A stretch of 5,401 nt of DNA from CAZNKU01 sp045541135 (GTDB taxonomy: Bacteria; Bacillota; Clostridia; Monoglobales; Firm-18). The stretch is from assembly GCA_045541135.1 (NCBI GenBank), contig JAZQIO010000057.1, positions 1-5,401 on the forward strand, given 5' to 3'. Shown here in pieces: positions 4,764 to 5,401 of this stretch. The position numbers were made by a program, and so were the translations under genes. The notes under the pieces are model-generated. The model saw only the letters and a list, made by a program, of their open reading frames with translations, searched no databases and was not told the origin of the DNA. How positions within the stretch are numbered: position 1 is the first letter of the stretch; every line of letters starts with the position of its first letter.

Positions 4764-4960
4764 TTGCTACAAACTTATAAGTATTTAGTTTTACACAATT
4801 TTTCAAAAAGTCACTAGTAGGGGTGCGCTCTTTATAAAAAGCGTACACTCTTGTTTCGACATACCCTACTAGTGTGTAAAATAAGTTTGTAGCAAAACTT
4901 TAAGGAACAGAGTCACTGCGTTTTTTGCGTAGTCTCTGTTTCGGGGGCTACGCTTTTTTT
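4764..4960 (+). promoter_or_regulatory. Structured leader with putative transcription attenuator, cassette 3
   Basis: The outer stem is TTGCTACAAACTTA/TAAGTTTGTAGCAA (4764-4777/4882-4895). Inner stems are TTTTACACA/TGTGTAAAA (4789-4797/4873-4881), CACTAGTAGGG/CCCTACTAGTG (4812-4822/4864-4874, sharing two bases with the previous stem) and GTGCGCT/AGCGTAC (4823-4829/4840-4846). The antiterminator pairs 4904-4912 with 4934-4942. The terminator pairs 4927-4936 with 4944-4953, followed by TTTTTTT. The loop segment ACTCTTGTTTC (4847-4857) pairs with GGAACAGAGT (4904-4913), allowing one bulged T. Compared with copy 1, several stems change on both strands while pairing is kept, which is direct support for the fold. 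Confidence 0.78.
4927..4960 (+). terminator. Attenuator terminator, cassette 3
   Basis: The 10-bp stem 4927-4936/4944-4953 has GCGTAG/CTACGC at its base and two G-U pairs above. It is followed by TTTTTTT, ending 2 bases before the AAGGAGG at 4963-4969. Confidence 0.78.
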
Positions 4961-4976
4961 ATAAGGAGGAATTACA

Positions 4977-5114
4977 ATGAACGTAACAGGTGATATGTAT
5001 ACAAAGCTTTTTAACGAACTTACAGATGTTATGAATGAACTTGAAAACATAAAGGAGAGGATAAAAAAGGTACAAACAGAAACGGAAGAAATATATATAA
5101 ATAACGAAACATAA
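4977..5114 (+). CDS. 45-residue acidic helical protein, copy 3
   Basis: The most divergent copy, identical to copy 1 at 32 of 45 residues with no length change. The core YTKLFNELTD (8-17), NELE (20-23), KERIK (26-30) and ETEEIYI (35-41) are kept; variation sits in the N-terminal tail (NVTGD), mid-helix positions 18-19, 24-25 and 31-34, and the last residues. Many differences are conservative (D/E, V/I, K/N), as expected for a selected protein. AAGGAGG at 4963-4969 gives a 7-nt spacer. The same heptad-like hydrophobic spacing predicts an amphipathic helix or coiled coil. It is monocistronic, with an attenuator leader in front and a terminator behind. Function is unknown. Confidence 0.82.
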   Translation: MNVTGDMYTKLFNELTDVMNELENIKERIKKVQTETEEIYINNET

Positions 5115-5121
5115 AAATTAT

Positions 5122-5153
5122 GGGAATCCGTAGAAATACGAATTCCCCTTTTT
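5122..5153 (+). terminator. Terminator of cassette 3
   Basis: Stem GGGAATCCGTA/TACGAATTCCC (5122-5132/5137-5147) has one mismatch, a GAAA tetraloop, and TTTTT shortly after. It lies 7 bp past the stop codon. Confidence 0.88.
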
Positions 5154-5160
5154 ATTCAAA

Positions 5161-5177
5161 GAAATGCAACGCATTTC
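5161..5177. repeat. Short perfect hairpin
   Basis: GAAATGC (5161-5167) and GCATTTC (5171-5177) with a 3-nt loop, just after the cassette 3 terminator. It has no U-tract and its role is unknown. Confidence 0.4.
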
Positions 5178-5223
5178 CTCCATAACTATTCATTATTAAT
5201 TATTAATTTCAAAAACCTCGCCA

Positions 5224-5253
5224 TTGAAAGCCACTATAAAAATGTTTTATAAT
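5224..5253 (+). promoter_or_regulatory. Possible promoter near the right edge
   Basis: The -35 box TTGAAA (5224-5229) and -10 box TATAAT (5248-5253) have an 18-bp spacer. No gene with a ribosome-binding site follows within the window, so its target would lie beyond 5401. The rest of 5178-5349 shows nothing I can call. Confidence 0.45.
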
Positions 5254-5349
5254 ACTTATAAATTAAATGCTCCCTTTGTCAAAAATCATTAACCAACAGA
5301 AACAGGTGATTAAATCAAGGGTTTAAGGCAGTTTACAACCGAAAAGCCA

Positions 5350-5398
5350 CCAACAAACCACCAGCAGACAACCGGCAGACAACCAACAAACCACCAGC
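5350..5398. repeat. Short direct-repeat cluster at window edge
   Basis: CCAACAAACCACCAGC occurs at 5350-5365 and 5383-5398, with GCAGACAACC twice between them (5364-5373 and 5375-5384). The tract is strongly CA/CC-biased and runs off the window. It could be a repeat array or part of a neighbouring gene; no start codon or ribosome-binding site is visible. Confidence 0.55.
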
Positions 5399-5401
5399 CC
5401 T

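Noticed and set aside
1..5153. CRISPR array formed by the repeated cassettes
   Set aside because: Only three copies of several hundred bases each with internal genes and promoters; no short regularly spaced repeats.

Overview
The window looks like a chromosomal accessory stretch from an AT-rich Firmicute, most likely a gut-type Clostridia. This is inferred from near-consensus sigma-A promoters with 17-bp spacers, strong AAGGAGG ribosome-binding sites, U-tract hairpin terminators, GC-richer palindromic intergenic repeats and the genes themselves. No species is claimed.

Layout. (1) Bases 1-1315 hold two tandem copies of one cassette: a palindromic intergenic repeat, a strong promoter, a structured leader of about 190-205 nt, a perfect Shine-Dalgarno, a 45-residue acidic helical protein and a terminator. 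(2) Bases 1314-2950 on the minus strand are a two-gene operon: a BmrU/YegS-type lipid kinase followed 14 bp later by a TVP38/TMEM64 (VTT) membrane protein. It shares a bidirectional terminator with cassette 2. (3) From 2951 to 3060 two divergent promoters serve that operon and, on the plus strand, a 54-residue DUF3006-like protein (3061-3225). (4) Bases 3233-3513 form a 281-bp nested inverted repeat with no credible gene. (5) Bases 3620-4255 encode a single-pass membrane-anchored protein of unknown function with an extracytoplasmic domain, followed by a good terminator. (6) Bases 4393-5153 hold further palindromic repeats and a third cassette. (7) The last 250 bases carry only a possible promoter and a short direct-repeat cluster at the edge.

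The most interesting content is the three-copy cassette. Each leader can form a U-tract terminator just before the Shine-Dalgarno and a mutually exclusive antiterminator. A segment in the loop of the large 5' stem-loop is complementary to the 5' part of that antiterminator, so it could act as an anti-antiterminator pseudoknot. In copies 1 and 3 this segment resembles the antiterminator's own 3' strand. In copy 2 the sequence is entirely different, yet a perfect 12-nt complementarity does the same job. Architecture is therefore kept while sequence changes. Promoters, Shine-Dalgarno sites and the small protein stay nearly constant. I do not recognise the RNA or the protein; this is the best candidate for an undescribed regulatory or RNA-protein system here.
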